Assembly: GCA_003023165.1 (NCBI GenBank)
Contig: PXSD01000137.1
Location: forward strand, 1-6,078
Source of the DNA: Halobacteriales archaeon QS_9_67_15
GTDB lineage: Archaea > Halobacteriota > Halobacteria > Halobacteriales > Haloarculaceae
Length of the DNA: 6,078 bases
Direction of reading: 5' to 3'
Below the pieces are notes generated by a model. That model saw only the letters and a list, made by a program, of their open reading frames with translations, did no database searches and was not told the origin of the DNA. The position numbers and the translations under genes were made by a program. Positions 5,308 to 6,078 of the stretch are shown here, piece by piece. The stretch's first letter is position 1; every line of letters starts with the position of its first letter.

Positions 5308-6078
5308 TCAGTCGACGATGTCGACGCCCCTGAACTCGAACCGCGTCCCGCCGGTGTCACTCTCCGTGATCTCGACGTCCCAGTCGTGCGTGGCCGCGAT
5401 GTCGCCGACGATAGCGAGCCCGAGTCCCGTTCCGTCTCGGTCCGTCGAGTAGCCGCTCTCGAAGACCCGGTCGCGGTCCTCGGGTGGGATCCCGGTCCCG
5501 TCGTCGGCGACGAAGAAGCCGTCGGAGTCCGGGAGGTCGCCTACGGTGACGGTCACCTCGGTGTCGGTGTGTTCGACGCTGTCCTGTCGAGCCTGCGAGG
5601 CAGGGCTCGTGGAACCATGTTCCACGCTGTTGCGGAACAGGTTCTCCAGTAACTGCTTGAACCGCCCCTCGTGACACCGGATCGAGAGCGCCGTCCTGAC
5701 GTCGATGGTCGCGTCGGGTGTCGCGACAGTGTCCCAGCAGCCGTCGACGACGGCCGCGAGGTCGACGGTGGTCTCGTCGTCTACCGGCGTGCCGTGTCGA
5801 GCCAGCGACAGCAGGTCGTCGATCAGTTGTTCCATCCTGTCCAGCGCTCGCTGGCCGCGCTCGAAGTGGTCGGGGTCGCCGGTCTCCGCCGCGAGTTCCA
5901 GCGAGCCCGCGAGGACGTTCAGCGGGTTCCGCAGGTCGTGGCTCACGACATCGGCGAACCGTTCGAGCCGGTCGTTCTGCCGCTGGAGCTCCTGCTCGCG
6001 CTCGATCCGTCCGATCGCCGACGCCGTGTGCGTGACGAGCAGTTCCGTCAGCTCGACGTCTCGCTCGTCGAAGGCGTG
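5308..6078 (-). CDS. GAF-HisKA-HATPase sensor histidine kinase, 5' end missing
   Basis: This is the C-terminal 256 residues of a two-component sensor kinase; the start lies beyond 6078. The first residues (FDERDVELTELLVTHTASAI) look like the last helix of a GAF sensor domain, followed by a coiled-coil linker (EREQELQRQNDRLERF). The H-box SHDLRNPL puts the phosphorylated His at codon 5938-5940. The HATPase part has the N-box LLENLFRNSVEHG (about 5649 to 5610), the G1 box ADDGTGIP, and the G2 box GTGLGL after VFESGYSTD. No membrane segment is visible in this part, so it may be cytosolic; earlier PAS or REC domains could exist outside. The stop is TGA at 5308-5310. After the N-box there is an unusual 16-residue repeat unit, listed separately. 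Partner regulator and signal are unknown. Confidence 0.93.
   Translation of the reverse strand, partial: HAFDERDVELTELLVTHTASAIGRIEREQELQRQNDRLERFADVVSHDLRNPLNVLAGSLELAAETGDPDHFERGQRALDRMEQLIDDLLSLARHGTPVDDETTVDLAAVVDGCWDTVATPDATIDVRTALSIRCHEGRFKQLLENLFRNSVEHGSTSPASQARQDSVEHTDTEVTVTVGDLPDSDGFFVADDGTGIPPEDRDRVFESGYSTDRDGTGLGLAIVGDIAATHDWDVEITESDTGGTRFEFRGVDIVD
5571..5630 (-). repeat. 48-nt in-frame palindromic insertion with flanking direct repeats in the kinase N-box
   Basis: GTTCGACGCTGT (5571-5582) and GTTCCACGCTGT (5619-5630) are 12-nt direct repeats with one mismatch, exactly 48 nt apart. In the protein this duplicates SVEH, giving NSVEH-GSTSPASQARQ-DSVEH. Between and across them lie two hairpins. 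CGTGGAAC (5608-5615) and GTTCCACG (5619-5626) form a perfect 8-bp stem with a 3-nt loop. GAGCCTGC (5589-5596) and GCAGGGCTC (5600-5608) form an 8-bp stem with one bulged G. The layout suggests a miniature palindromic element inserted with duplication of its target, or a tandem expansion, kept in frame. It sits where HATPase domains pass from the N-box helix to the next strand. Confidence 0.8.

Overview
The window looks like haloarchaeal chromosome. The coding DNA is very GC-rich, with G or C at most third codon positions. The proteins are acidic (Asp/Glu-rich), promoters have archaeal TATA-like boxes about 27 bp before start codons, and there is a ThiD-ThiN fusion and a PGF-CTERM-type surface anchor. 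The genus cannot be told from this sequence.

Layout from left to right. Positions 1-269 (+) hold the 3' end of an EamA/DMT-type membrane transporter, which appears to change frame near position 50. Converging on it is a 55-residue haloarchaeal orphan protein (294-461, -). A 187-bp intergenic region (462-648) with strong dyad symmetry separates it from thiD (649-1980, +), a ThiD-ThiN fusion for thiamine synthesis. Converging on thiD with a 35-bp gap is a large secreted HEXXH metallopeptidase (2016-3996, -) with Ig/CARDB-like repeats. Its PGF-CTERM anchor lies in a different frame from the rest of the protein. Upstream on the same strand is a TIM-barrel sugar-phosphate isomerase/epimerase-like protein (4136-4858, -). 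A divergent 68-residue two-helix membrane protein (5053-5259, +) follows. The window ends inside a GAF-HisKA-HATPase histidine kinase (5308-6078, -), whose 5' end lies outside.

The genes do not form one pathway or an operon. Most are separate transcription units, several apparently leaderless. I see no CRISPR array, tRNA, rRNA, transposase or phage genes.

The most interesting points are these. The histidine kinase has a 48-nt in-frame insertion just after its N-box, flanked by near-perfect 12-nt direct repeats and built from two adjacent hairpins; it looks like a miniature palindromic element that became coding. The surface protease's membrane anchor is separated from its body by a frameshift. 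ThiD seems to lack its usual Val-Lys-Gly-Gly strand. Two probable frameshifts and one possible in-frame deletion in 6 kb mean that sequence error must be excluded before any biological reading.
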